From a virus: a stretch of DNA of 43,980 nt. The stretch covers positions 1 to 43,980 of the IMG/VR virus record IMGVR_UViG_3300022602_000008; one strand, written 5' to 3'. A program made the position numbers and the translations under genes. The stretch's first letter is position 1; every line of letters begins with the position of its first letter. Below the pieces are notes generated by a model. The model was not told the DNA's origin, did no database searches, and saw only the letters and a program-made list of their open reading frames with translations. Positions 1-8,461 of this stretch are shown here, piece after piece.

Positions 1-127
1 GTCAGGGAGGAATCAGGCGTGAATATTTTTGAAGTTGCCACGGAGTTCAAATTTGAAGTCGGGCAAGCAATTTTAAACACGAATGCCCTTAAAGACTCTG
101 TAGACGATCTCTCAAAAGCTTCTAACT
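1..127. repeat. Terminal direct repeat, left copy
   Basis: The first 127 bases are identical to the last 127 (43854-43980). The repeat covers the ribosome binding site and first 36 codons of the tape measure gene. Because it lies inside a coding region and is exactly 127 bases, it most likely marks a circularly closed assembly of a permuted or circular genome. A true short terminal repeat is less likely but cannot be excluded from sequence alone. Confidence 0.95.
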
Positions 128-1830
128 CTGCTCTAAATAGTTTAGGATATTTAGCCTCTGGAGTCGTGGCCCACTTGGGTTTTGGCTCTGGAGGTATCCT
201 ATCGGTGCTTACTAAAGCTGTACAAATATCCGAGCAATTTAACGACTCGGCTATGCTTTTTTCGAATAACATAAGCTCGAATTTTAGCGTACTTGCTGGC
301 GATATTCATACTTTCAATGATCGCCTCGAAACTTCAAAACAGATTATGAACGCAATCAGTGGGACGGCGATCAAGTTCGGTATCAATACCGGAGACCTTG
401 CGCGCATGACTCAGCTTATTGCAACCCCTCTCGCGAATCGTGGAAAACTTGGCACGAATTACGCGGGAGCAATTAACATGAGCAAAAACTTGATGCTGGG
501 ATCTGAGGCCGTGGGCCTTCATCCACAGGTAGCGAGTGAATCTCTTTATCGAGCGCTTACCGATCACATGCCACTTCACGGGGCTTTGTTTGCTCGAATG
601 GTAAACACGCCAGCGTTTAAGCAAGCGCATATCGGAACACAACGGCAAATCATGGATATGAATGCCGACAAGAAAATTGATTTACTTTCGAAGTCTCTCG
701 AACAACTTGCTGGCGATAGCGATTGGCTAAATGCCAGGTTAATGTCGATCAGTAAGCAGTTTATTATTTTAAAAGATCAGATTGAAACTATTCTAAAGCC
801 TATCGGCGATGCGATTAAAGTACCGATTCGAAAAATGCTTGCCGGAGTTACGGGGTATTTGAAGGAACACGGAAAAGAGTTCGGCGATAAAATTGCCGCG
901 CTTATCGGAAATATTTTTGATGATCCTGAAAAGTTATTTGTAAATTTAATGCAAATAAAGCGCTTAGGCGCTGACGTTAAACGAGCTTTTGAATTCGCGG
1001 GGTTGATTCAAACTTTAATGTTTTTGAAATGGGGTTTAGGAAAATTAGGTGTGGTTTTTGATGGCACTCTTCTACGTCGAGGTCTTGCATACCTTGTCGA
1101 AGGATTCACGACGCTTGCAACTTGGATATGGAAATCGGGAGCAATTGGAAAGATATTTACTTACTTGGCTGATGCAGTCGGTACTTTCATGGCTTCGTTT
1201 TTACCGTTACTGTTTTTCTTTCAAATTATTTCCAGGTCCTTGGCTATTGCGAAACTCGCGGATATGAAAGCCGTTCCTGAACTAATGGCTAAACTTTCTG
1301 ACGTATTTATCAAACTTAAAAACGCGTTTCTTTTAGTCATGCAGCCGATCAATATGGCAATTGATTTTTGGGCAAAAATGCTGGCACCTTTATTCGAGAC
1401 CTCAAATTTACTAAGAATAGCTCTGTGGCTTGTCGAAGGTTTGGCAGATGCTCTTTTATTTTTGGGTAAAGGCGTGACTTATGTTCTCGGAGCTTTCGCG
1501 GGGCTCACGAACATGATCATAGGGTTTCTTTTTGACATTTCACAAGGAACTAACCCTTTTAAGAACGCGCTTAAAAACGCTTCTGAAGGGTATCAAGAGT
1601 TTATGGACAAGCATCCATTCAACCAAGATCCGGCAAAGAATGTCGTAAACCAAGTGACCAACATCGGAAAAGTGGAAGCGCGTTTCGATATGCGCCAGCA
1701 AATGGAGCCCGATCGTATTGCGTTTGCGGTTACCACACACCTTAAGAAGTTAGCACTTAACCCGACTCAAGGCCGTGGAAACTCTATGGGGGCAGGATTC
1801 GCGAGCCCTAACATTGCGGGGAATTTATGA
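19..1830 (+). CDS. Tail tape measure protein
   Basis: A 603-residue protein starts at GTG with the Shine-Dalgarno sequence GGGAGG eight bases upstream. It is called tape measure from position and composition: it follows the tube and frameshifted chaperone genes (across the circular join) and precedes the LysM and hub genes, as in PBSX-like tails. Hydrophobic stretches lie near residues 40-65, 330-420 and 470-530, with long helical segments between them. At the usual ratio of about 0.15 nm per residue it would set a tail near 90 nm, which is short for a myovirus; this is inference. The start codon overlaps the stop of the -1 reading frame of the upstream chaperone, supporting translational coupling. 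Confidence 0.85.
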   Translation: MNIFEVATEFKFEVGQAILNTNALKDSVDDLSKASNSALNSLGYLASGVVAHLGFGSGGILSVLTKAVQISEQFNDSAMLFSNNISSNFSVLAGDIHTFNDRLETSKQIMNAISGTAIKFGINTGDLARMTQLIATPLANRGKLGTNYAGAINMSKNLMLGSEAVGLHPQVASESLYRALTDHMPLHGALFARMVNTPAFKQAHIGTQRQIMDMNADKKIDLLSKSLEQLAGDSDWLNARLMSISKQFIILKDQIETILKPIGDAIKVPIRKMLAGVTGYLKEHGKEFGDKIAALIGNIFDDPEKLFVNLMQIKRLGADVKRAFEFAGLIQTLMFLKWGLGKLGVVFDGTLLRRGLAYLVEGFTTLATWIWKSGAIGKIFTYLADAVGTFMASFLPLLFFFQIISRSLAIAKLADMKAVPELMAKLSDVFIKLKNAFLLVMQPINMAIDFWAKMLAPLFETSNLLRIALWLVEGLADALLFLGKGVTYVLGAFAGLTNMIIGFLFDISQGTNPFKNALKNASEGYQEFMDKHPFNQDPAKNVVNQVTNIGKVEARFDMRQQMEPDRIAFAVTTHLKKLALNPTQGRGNSMGAGFASPNIAGNL

Positions 1831-3005
1831 GCTTATTAGACAACACAGCATCGGCAGGGCAAAGCGTAGTCGATCCGATAGCGGCGACAATTAAAAACCC
1901 TTTCTCGCAGCAAGTACACAATGGTACTCGCCAGGCTGACTTTCCTCGTGGCTTTCAGATCATTGAATACGTCAACGGGCAAGTAGACCAAAACACAAAA
2001 CTTTCTTTAGTCGGTAACATGATGCCTATGCGTCCTTTCCCTTGGGAAGGTGAGCAACATTTAGTAAAACATTATTACCCTGGTAATCCCGAGGTATCGG
2101 TTCACGTCATGGGGCCTCGCGAAGGCGATTTAGTTATTCGAGGAAGGTTTAAAGACAAGCGCTATAAATCAAATCAATATTACGGCGTTTCTTACCAGTA
2201 TTCTCTCGCGGTAGATGCAATGAGAAAACGTGGAAACTTACTTAAATTCGGAATGTTTGGGGCTTACGGTTCTTGGTTTCGTTACGGATTTATTGAACAT
2301 TGTTCATTTAAAATGGATAAACTTTCATGGGTAGACTATGAGATCCGATTTTTAGTCATTAGTGAAACGCAACCTAAAAACAATTATTTTGCCGCTGGCG
2401 AAAAGCAAGCACCGAGCGCCGTAAATCAAAATCTTATTAATCAAGCGGCGGCTTTTCAATCGACCTACTCGGCGGTACCTAGTTCAATGCCTTTAAGCAT
2501 TGCCGGACTTCTTAATAATTTAATTGGCGGGATTGCAAAAAATATAAACATCGTAACGGGATTCGTTTCGACAATTATTTCAACAGCTCAAAGCATCGAA
2601 GATAGTGCAAACCGCGCTTTAGGCTTAATTAAAAACATGCGCGCCCTGCTTTCTCAATATCGTCGCCAGGTGGATAACCTTACTCACGGATTTAACTCTT
2701 TGAGTAACCAAGGTTCGAACGCTGGTAAAACACGAGACACCTATAAAAATATTCAATATTTAAATGAAACTATTTCCGGTAGCGCACAAATGTCTAATTA
2801 CCTTGCTCAAATGCAAGCGCAATTTGAGGCGTTAGCTAGAACAGTACCAAAAGCTCGATATAAGGTACAAATTAACGACACTCTTCAAAATATCAGCATC
2901 AAATTTTACGGTACTGCCAGCAATTGGACTACTATTTACGATCACAACCAACTCCAGTCTACAGTTCTGGTACCTGGTCATATCTTGGAGATTCCAAAAG
3001 TATGA
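1827..3005 (+). CDS. LysM-containing baseplate/tail protein (XkdP-like)
   Basis: A 392-residue protein overlaps the tape measure stop as ATGA. Its last 50 residues form a LysM domain, with the pattern YKVQINDTLQNISIKFYG, then W..IYDHNQ and a final VPGHILEIPKV. LysM modules bind glycan or act as rigid connectors in tail hubs. The N-terminal half has regularly spaced aromatic and basic beta-strand segments; residues 260-330 look helical. In PBSX-type tails (xkdO-xkdP-xkdQ) a LysM protein occupies the same position between tape measure and hub, so this is probably the peripheral hub protein linking tube and baseplate (T4 gp53-like role). Confidence is high for the domain and moderate for the exact role. 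Confidence 0.85.
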   Translation: MSLLDNTASAGQSVVDPIAATIKNPFSQQVHNGTRQADFPRGFQIIEYVNGQVDQNTKLSLVGNMMPMRPFPWEGEQHLVKHYYPGNPEVSVHVMGPREGDLVIRGRFKDKRYKSNQYYGVSYQYSLAVDAMRKRGNLLKFGMFGAYGSWFRYGFIEHCSFKMDKLSWVDYEIRFLVISETQPKNNYFAAGEKQAPSAVNQNLINQAAAFQSTYSAVPSSMPLSIAGLLNNLIGGIAKNINIVTGFVSTIISTAQSIEDSANRALGLIKNMRALLSQYRRQVDNLTHGFNSLSNQGSNAGKTRDTYKNIQYLNETISGSAQMSNYLAQMQAQFEALARTVPKARYKVQINDTLQNISIKFYGTASNWTTIYDHNQLQSTVLVPGHILEIPKV

Positions 3006-4462
3006 GTTATTACTATCCCCAGGCAGCTATTGAGTTGCGCATTTTGCCCGAGGATTATCAGCTTTCTAGTAACGCTACTGTACCGCCTAAGCGTCTTTTA
3101 GTTTCTGCTCGTGACGTTACTGTAAATATTAACGACTATAAAACTACCGATACTTTCAGCGCGGAAATTGATTACAAAAGTTTTCCGTTTGACCCTAGAA
3201 CGATTCGCTCGTGTGGTGTCGTTATTTACATGCAAGACGTTCGAAGCATTTATAAAGACGACGGATCGGTAAATACGATTCAACCAAACGCTCCAACATA
3301 CTTGGATGCAAATGTTTCAAATGCTGTATTTATTGGTTTCGTGGATGAGTCTTCTATCGAGTTCGATGATTCTAGGCAAGTGGTACACTTTGAAGGGCGA
3401 GATACTACAGCGCTTTTGATTGACCAAAAGTACCAAACAAACACGCCTATATTTCCGACACAACCTCTCGACGTAGCTTTAACCACTTTGCTCGGAGCTT
3501 TTGCAGCTACTCAAAACATTGCAATTGTAAACAATACAGGAAGTACAACACTACCTATTTTAGCTTCGTTTTCTCCTGATTTTGGTTCTCCTTTGGCTGG
3601 CGGTAAAAATGTGGGAAAAAAAGAGAACTACTGGGAAATCATACAAGATTTAGTAAATAGATCTGGTTTAATTTGCTACATGAGTACGACAGTTAAAACA
3701 GATGGATCACTTGTACCAGCTTTGGTTTTGACCACACCAAAAAACCAAAATGCTAACGTCGATGACATTAAATTTATTTATGGGATCAATGTAAAAAAAC
3801 TTACACTAAAAAGAAAACTTGGCCGCCTAAAAAACTTCAATATCCAAGTGAGAAGCCGAATAGGAAAAACGGTTCTTGTCGCTAAAATCCCCGAGCAAGC
3901 GACCGCAAGCTGGTGCAAAACTTTTGGGGTCCCTAATACTCCTATAGTTATTCCAGTGCTTAAGCCGGACGGATCTCTCGATACGAACACCACGACTACC
4001 GCGCCTTACATCACGTTTTCAGTGCCTAATATCAACAATTTTAAGCAACTCGTTCAAATAGGCCAAACGACTTATGAACAGTATAGCCTTCAGCAACTTG
4101 AGGGAAGTTTAGACACGACGGAAATGCTAGGCCGTGGAAGTACCAAGGATAGCAACATTGACCTTTACAATTCTTTTACTCAGTTCGATCTTACCAAGAT
4201 AAAAAAAGGGCAAACTATTTGCTTGGAAATTGATCCGGTGGACATGGCAAACATGACCCGTTTGACGAATGAAACGGATCGTGCAACTTATCTTATGCAC
4301 CAAAACTATGACCAAAACGTGGCGACCATTCTGGCGACTTCTTACGGAAAATTTTCCCCGCGTTTTCAAATAAAATCCTATAGCATGAGTTTAGGTGAGG
4401 ACGGATTCAGGTTAAGCATTCAATTCCAAAACATTATTGACCTGAATTTTAAAAATTTATGA
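3002..4462 (+). CDS. Baseplate hub protein (gpD / XkdQ-like)
   Basis: A 486-residue protein is taken from the ATG that overlaps the previous stop (ATGA); an in-frame ATG 26 codons upstream exists but would run far into the LysM gene. The protein opens with a short beta-rich segment (ELRILPEDY..., LLVSARDVTVNINDYKTTDTFSAEIDYKSFPFDPR), typical of the tail hub family that includes gpD of phage P2 and XkdQ. It contains the usual pattern of a first tube-like domain, an inserted domain, and a second tube-like domain ending in SYSMSLGEDGFRLSIQFQN. It should form the central hub ring between tube and spike. It sits directly upstream of the spike gene. Confidence 0.75.
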   Translation: MSYYYPQAAIELRILPEDYQLSSNATVPPKRLLVSARDVTVNINDYKTTDTFSAEIDYKSFPFDPRTIRSCGVVIYMQDVRSIYKDDGSVNTIQPNAPTYLDANVSNAVFIGFVDESSIEFDDSRQVVHFEGRDTTALLIDQKYQTNTPIFPTQPLDVALTTLLGAFAATQNIAIVNNTGSTTLPILASFSPDFGSPLAGGKNVGKKENYWEIIQDLVNRSGLICYMSTTVKTDGSLVPALVLTTPKNQNANVDDIKFIYGINVKKLTLKRKLGRLKNFNIQVRSRIGKTVLVAKIPEQATASWCKTFGVPNTPIVIPVLKPDGSLDTNTTTTAPYITFSVPNINNFKQLVQIGQTTYEQYSLQQLEGSLDTTEMLGRGSTKDSNIDLYNSFTQFDLTKIKKGQTICLEIDPVDMANMTRLTNETDRATYLMHQNYDQNVATILATSYGKFSPRFQIKSYSMSLGEDGFRLSIQFQNIIDLNFKNL

Positions 4463-5043
4463 CGAACGATTTAGAAATGCTTCGAGATATTTTTAGAGAT
4501 GACCGCCTTCACATAGGGATAGGGACTATTGTGCAGCTTGGTCTTTCAAACGATCAGTCAGTACTTCGAGTCATGGTCAATCTTCTACCGGACAATCGCC
4601 AGGTGGTGGCAGAAATGACTTTCGCCGACGTGTACGCGGTTACTCTTCCCGAGGTAAATGACCTGGCAATCGTAGCCTTTGTGGACGGGTATCCTGACGA
4701 CGCTTTTGTGATCAAGCTTATCAATACTTCCGAGGAGCCTATTCCGGCTTTCGCGGCGGCGGGTAACACAATGATCGCCCCTCGCGATGGAAAATTAGTG
4801 GGAATAGGTAGGGCTACAGCGACCCCGACCGAGCCGCTAGTCCTGGGAACGACTTTAATCAATGGATTGACGGCTTTGATCAATGCTTTTTTGCAATCCG
4901 GTCAAATAGGTCAATGCGCCGTAGGACCCGTGGCTCTCGATCCGGCTGTAAGGACTGCTTTGACACAATTTAAAACGACTTATCTGACTACCGCTTCCAC
5001 AAACGTCGTGAGTCAGGTAGGCTTTACAGAAAGGGGGGCGTAA
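4459..5043 (+). CDS. Baseplate spike / gpV-like OB-fold protein
   Basis: A 194-residue protein starts at an ATG overlapping the hub stop. Residues 20-90 have the beta-strand layout of the OB fold at the top of phage spikes: GIGTIVQLGLS, LRVMVNLLPDNRQVVAEMTFADVYAV, then NDLAIVAFVDGYPDDAFVIKLI. The latter resembles the V.V.F..GDP..G.V.G motif of gpV and gp5-type spikes. The middle carries short Gly-rich strands (GDGKLVGIGRA-like) and the end is Ala/Thr-rich and helical. Its position between hub and gp25-like wedge fits a membrane-piercing central spike or its adaptor. No metal-binding HxH tip was seen, so a separate tip protein may exist. Confidence 0.6.
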   Translation: MTNDLEMLRDIFRDDRLHIGIGTIVQLGLSNDQSVLRVMVNLLPDNRQVVAEMTFADVYAVTLPEVNDLAIVAFVDGYPDDAFVIKLINTSEEPIPAFAAAGNTMIAPRDGKLVGIGRATATPTEPLVLGTTLINGLTALINAFLQSGQIGQCAVGPVALDPAVRTALTQFKTTYLTTASTNVVSQVGFTERGA

Positions 5044-5325
5044 ATGAGTTTAAGTGGATCACGGCTTAAAACCGCTTTGTATAACGATATTTACTCTCAA
5101 CTTCAAAGTATTTTCCCTATACCCACAGGTTTAACCACAGCGGAGCAAGCTTATTTACTTCAGGCACAACAAAAATTTGCTCAAGCCGTCGCGAATGCCA
5201 CAGGCCCCGACGTAGTGACCGAGATTACCACTAATGCCGTGGTTCCTACAGGAATAGCGGTATCAACTACCGGAGGCCCTACGGCTCAAACTGGCTCAAC
5301 TACGGCCACAGGGACGGTGACTTAA
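5044..5325 (+). CDS. Small baseplate-cluster protein, unknown
   Basis: A 93-residue protein follows the spike gene with no gap; the end of that gene (AAAGGGGGGCG) supplies the ribosome binding site. The N-terminal 55 residues are helical (LKTALYNDIYSQLQSIF, then AYLLQAQQKFAQAVANA). The C-terminal 40 are Thr/Gly/Val-rich and probably extended (VVPTGIAVSTTGG...). I recognise no named family. It lies between spike and gp25-like wedge, where contractile-tail phages often carry a small baseplate protein, so a structural role is the best inference. Confidence 0.6.
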   Translation: MSLSGSRLKTALYNDIYSQLQSIFPIPTGLTTAEQAYLLQAQQKFAQAVANATGPDVVTEITTNAVVPTGIAVSTTGGPTAQTGSTTATGTVT

Positions 5326-5326
5326 T

Positions 5327-5728
5327 ATGGCACTTACAAACATTACAGACGCTTTAAAAACTGATATTACTTTTCAAGCGAATTCAAGCGGTGACATTTC
5401 TCAATTAGCTGGTGTGAATAATTTGCAACGCGCTTTAATGCGAAGATTGATAACTGTACCAGGAAGCTTAGTTCATCGCCCTACTTACGGCGTCGGGGTT
5501 CTTGCATACCAAAACGCGGTCAGTTCTTTTGATGTTCAGCAAAAGCTCGCTAAAAATATTCAAGATCAATTTTTACAAGATCCACGAGTACAAAGTATTA
5601 CTAGCGTTGCAATGCTTCAAGACGACCTTTATCCTCAAATGATAAAAATCCAAGTTTTTCTTACGCCAGTGGGTTACACTGAGCAACAAATGATCTTTAC
5701 ACCGTTTAGCGAGGCAGGACCAACATGA
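5327..5728 (+). CDS. gp25-like baseplate wedge protein (gpW/XkdS-like)
   Basis: A 133-residue protein has the gp25/gpW lysozyme-like wedge pattern: an N-terminal strand (TDALKTDITFQANSSGDISQLAGVNN), then QRALMRRLITVPGSLVHRPTYGVGVLAYQN with the conserved R.L.T..G...P.YG segment, and a C-terminal strand region (RVQSITSVAML, IKIQVFLTPVG). This family joins the inner baseplate to the sheath and helps start sheath assembly and contraction. It overlaps the downstream J gene as ATGA, so the two are probably translated together. The family call is well supported by the motif and by the neighbours. Confidence 0.85.
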   Translation: MALTNITDALKTDITFQANSSGDISQLAGVNNLQRALMRRLITVPGSLVHRPTYGVGVLAYQNAVSSFDVQQKLAKNIQDQFLQDPRVQSITSVAMLQDDLYPQMIKIQVFLTPVGYTEQQMIFTPFSEAGPT

Positions 5729-6927
5729 GTTTACCTTTAAAGTCGCAGTTAGATTTATACAATCTTTGGATAACAATTTTACAGGATAATGCTCCTCAGT
5801 TAACCGATACTCTTGCAGGATCAGACATTGATACGCTGGCGGGTATTTGTTCTCTTTTTGGTACTGAAATTCAACGCCAAACAATTCTTTCTTTTAACAA
5901 AACTTTTATCGACTTGGCGAACGGTCCCGAGATTACCGGAGGACCTGACGATCTTCAAACGCTAGTCGTCGATCACTTTGGAAGCGCATTCGCACGTCCA
6001 GGGGCTACCGCTGCCGTTGATACAGCGACTTTTTCTCGACCTACTACGACAGCGGGAAACATCACTATCAATGCTGGCACGATCGTTAAAACGCAACCTG
6101 ATGCAAACGGTAACGTACAAAGATACACGACAAACAGCACGGTAACTTTGACAGGAACTTCCGTATCAATAGGAATCACGGCAATCGTTGCAGGATCGGC
6201 AGGGGACGCCGTAGCGGGTACAATTAACGTCATCGAAACGACTCTTCTTGATTCTAGCATCACGGTTACAAATGCCGGAAATGCCACCGGAGAAGATGCT
6301 CAAGACGACGCTACTTACCGCGAGACAATTCGGAATTTGATCACGGCGCTCAGAGCTGCAACTAAGGCCGCAATCCAAGGGGCCGCGCTTGCTGTGTCGG
6401 GTGTCGTTACTGCCAGTGCAATTGAGATCGAGCAGCCCGTTGTTTTTTGGAACATTGGAGCGAATACTCCTTTGAATTCTCCAGTGGGTGGACGTTATGA
6501 ATTTTTTTACATTCCTTTTGTGACTCTTTATATTGCCGATAGCACTGGGACAGCTAACTCGGCTCTCGTTGCTGAAGTTCAAGCCGCGATCGAACCTTAT
6601 CGAGCTTTAGGCGTGAACGTACTTGTTAAGGGAGCAACATCGGTTTCTATCGACTGGTCTCTTCAAATTACTCTTAACCCTTCAGGCCCTAACTACGCTA
6701 CATTTTCTTCGGACACGTCATATATCAAAACGTCTATGTCCACTTACATTTCTTCCCTTCCAACAGGAACAAGCTTTATCCGGTCAACGGCTACGGCGGC
6801 GATCTTGGCAATATGGGGGCCAAGTGGAACGAATGATCTTACGGCGGCAGTTACTACCGTACCAAGTGGCGACGTTTCGATTTCATCAACACAAAACGCA
6901 ATTCCTGGCACAATGAGGACGGTATAA
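5725..6927 (+). CDS. Baseplate J-like wedge protein
   Basis: A 400-residue protein has the baseplate J organisation. The N-terminal region ends near LAGSDIDTLAGICSLFGTEIQRQ, a middle beta-rich domain is followed by GNATGEDAQDDATYRETIRNLITALRAATKAAIQGAALAVSGV, and the C-terminal domain has strands (VNVLVKGATSVSIDWSLQITLNP). The ATGGxDxExDxxYRxRI-type motif of the J family is recognisable at residues 187-203. Gene order gp25-like, J, DUF2313-like is the same as in P2 and PBSX. It is expected to form baseplate wedges together with its two neighbours. Confidence 0.88.
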   Translation: MSLPLKSQLDLYNLWITILQDNAPQLTDTLAGSDIDTLAGICSLFGTEIQRQTILSFNKTFIDLANGPEITGGPDDLQTLVVDHFGSAFARPGATAAVDTATFSRPTTTAGNITINAGTIVKTQPDANGNVQRYTTNSTVTLTGTSVSIGITAIVAGSAGDAVAGTINVIETTLLDSSITVTNAGNATGEDAQDDATYRETIRNLITALRAATKAAIQGAALAVSGVVTASAIEIEQPVVFWNIGANTPLNSPVGGRYEFFYIPFVTLYIADSTGTANSALVAEVQAAIEPYRALGVNVLVKGATSVSIDWSLQITLNPSGPNYATFSSDTSYIKTSMSTYISSLPTGTSFIRSTATAAILAIWGPSGTNDLTAAVTTVPSGDVSISSTQNAIPGTMRTV

Positions 6928-6928
6928 A

Positions 6929-7561
6929 ATGGCGTATCAAACGCAAGCTCAGTGGTATGCGAAGATTATTAAATGGGTGCCTAGCGGTTTCTTTTTTGAC
7001 CAAGGCGGCACCGTTGAGCAATCTATCCAAATCACGGACGCTGTGTTTCAAGCCATGGCAGCGATGTTTTCTCAACTTGACCAGGACCTTTCCGATCAGC
7101 AAGCCGCTACTTTTATTTTGCAATCAAGCGCTCCAATTTTAGATTTACTTGGAGATGAAAGAAACGTGGTAAGACCGTCGGGGTTTACCGATGCTCAGTA
7201 CGCGCCACTTATCCAAAATGGGCTTTTTTTGAGCGTCGGGTACAATGAACTTTTAGGAGCCGTCACTCGTTGCTTAAATAATGGGACTCCATTTTTAATT
7301 GAAAATGAACAATACGGTTTTTACGACGATCCAGACATTACCACTACGCCAGGGTTTTTATACTTTGATGATTATTGGTCTCGCTGGCTAGAACTAACAA
7401 AATGGTACAATTGGTGGACAGTGTTCACCCCTATCCAAACGGGCGGGGTAGATGCTACAATTCAAGCAAATATTATTTCATCCATTGAAAGTAATAAAGC
7501 TTTGGGAACAACTTACGATGTTCTTTACGGATCATCATCCGATACGGATTCAGACGACTAA
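6929..7561 (+). CDS. Baseplate wedge/tail protein, gpI / DUF2313-like position
   Basis: A 210-residue protein immediately downstream of baseplate J. The N-terminal half is helical (QALFQAMAAMFSQLDQDLSDQQA-like) and includes LLGDERNVVRPSGFTDAQYAPLIQNGLFLSVG. The segment about domain lengths and the aromatic C-terminal half (FYDDPDITTTPGFLYFDDYWSRWLELTKWYNWWTVF) resemble wedge proteins of the gpI / XkdU group, which link the J protein to tail fibres. The extreme C-terminus is Asp/Ser-rich. The assignment rests mostly on gene order; the sequence similarity I can see is loose. Confidence 0.6.
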   Translation: MAYQTQAQWYAKIIKWVPSGFFFDQGGTVEQSIQITDAVFQAMAAMFSQLDQDLSDQQAATFILQSSAPILDLLGDERNVVRPSGFTDAQYAPLIQNGLFLSVGYNELLGAVTRCLNNGTPFLIENEQYGFYDDPDITTTPGFLYFDDYWSRWLELTKWYNWWTVFTPIQTGGVDATIQANIISSIESNKALGTTYDVLYGSSSDTDSDD

Positions 7562-7569
7562 GGAGAAAC

Positions 7570-8445
7570 ATGAGACAATTATATATTAATCAGTTCGAAA
7601 AAGTAGGCTCAAGCGATATAAATAATTTACAGCTTGCCCTTCACAAATCAGTTTACGACGATACTCTTTACAACCTTTTCGGTGGAAACGGAGTCGTAGG
7701 GAACTCGTTTAAAGCAAGCTATGTTTCGGCTCTTGCAGCGTCTCTAGTAGCTGGTAGCGGTTATTTTTATGATTCTACACAAACAGGGTTTAATCCAAAT
7801 TACAGCATGATTTTAGCCACAAGTGCTATATCGGTGACGTTTGCTACTGCAAGCTCTCAAGATCGAATTGACTTAATTTGCTTGGCTCCTAACTACGTCG
7901 TTACCGCGACAGCAAACCGTTATGTTAAAACTGGCGGTACTGGCCCAATTACTTTGACGACAGTAAATAAAACACTCCAAGACTCTTATACTTTGCAAGT
8001 GGTCACTGGCACGCCTGGCGCGTCTCCGACAGTCCCATCAACTCCTAGCGGGTATATTCCTATCGCTTCCGCGTACATTCACGCGACTACCGGAATGACT
8101 GGAAGTGGAGACATTACCGATCTTCGCACAAAATTAGGTGTACCAGCTTCAAATACAGTTCAAATACAAACTGTTTCGTCAACGGCTACTTTAAGCCTTT
8201 TATACGACACTTTTCTTTGCGATGCTTCAGGTGGTTCGTTTACTGTCACTCTTCCTACGGCGGCCAGCGCTTATGCCTCGGAGGTCGGTAAAAAGATTAC
8301 TTTAATCGCAGTAAGCGCGACAAATACAGTCACGATCCAGGGCAATGGATCTGAACTTATCAGCGACTCAAACACTCAAACTTTGGCCCCACAATACACA
8401 GCAATTACTTTAGTGAGTAACGGCACACAATGGTTTATGATTTAA
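7570..8445 (+). CDS. Putative tail fibre or receptor-binding protein
   Basis: A 291-residue protein with Shine-Dalgarno AAGGAGA. The N-terminal third has a baseplate-attachment character (INQFEKVGSSDINNLQLALHKSVYDDTLYNLFGG). The middle is Thr/Ser/Ala-rich, and the C-terminal 75 residues form a common phage tip pattern: FTVTLPTAASAYASEVGKK, ITLIAVSATNTVTIQGNG, and a closing TAITLVSNGTQWFMI. That last unit recurs in many tail fibre and appendage proteins. It follows the DUF2313-like gene, the usual place for fibres. Function is inferred from position and this terminal domain; no enzymatic motif was seen. Confidence 0.65.
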   Translation: MRQLYINQFEKVGSSDINNLQLALHKSVYDDTLYNLFGGNGVVGNSFKASYVSALAASLVAGSGYFYDSTQTGFNPNYSMILATSAISVTFATASSQDRIDLICLAPNYVVTATANRYVKTGGTGPITLTTVNKTLQDSYTLQVVTGTPGASPTVPSTPSGYIPIASAYIHATTGMTGSGDITDLRTKLGVPASNTVQIQTVSSTATLSLLYDTFLCDASGGSFTVTLPTAASAYASEVGKKITLIAVSATNTVTIQGNGSELISDSNTQTLAPQYTAITLVSNGTQWFMI

Positions 8446-8461
8446 GAAGGAGAATGAACAA

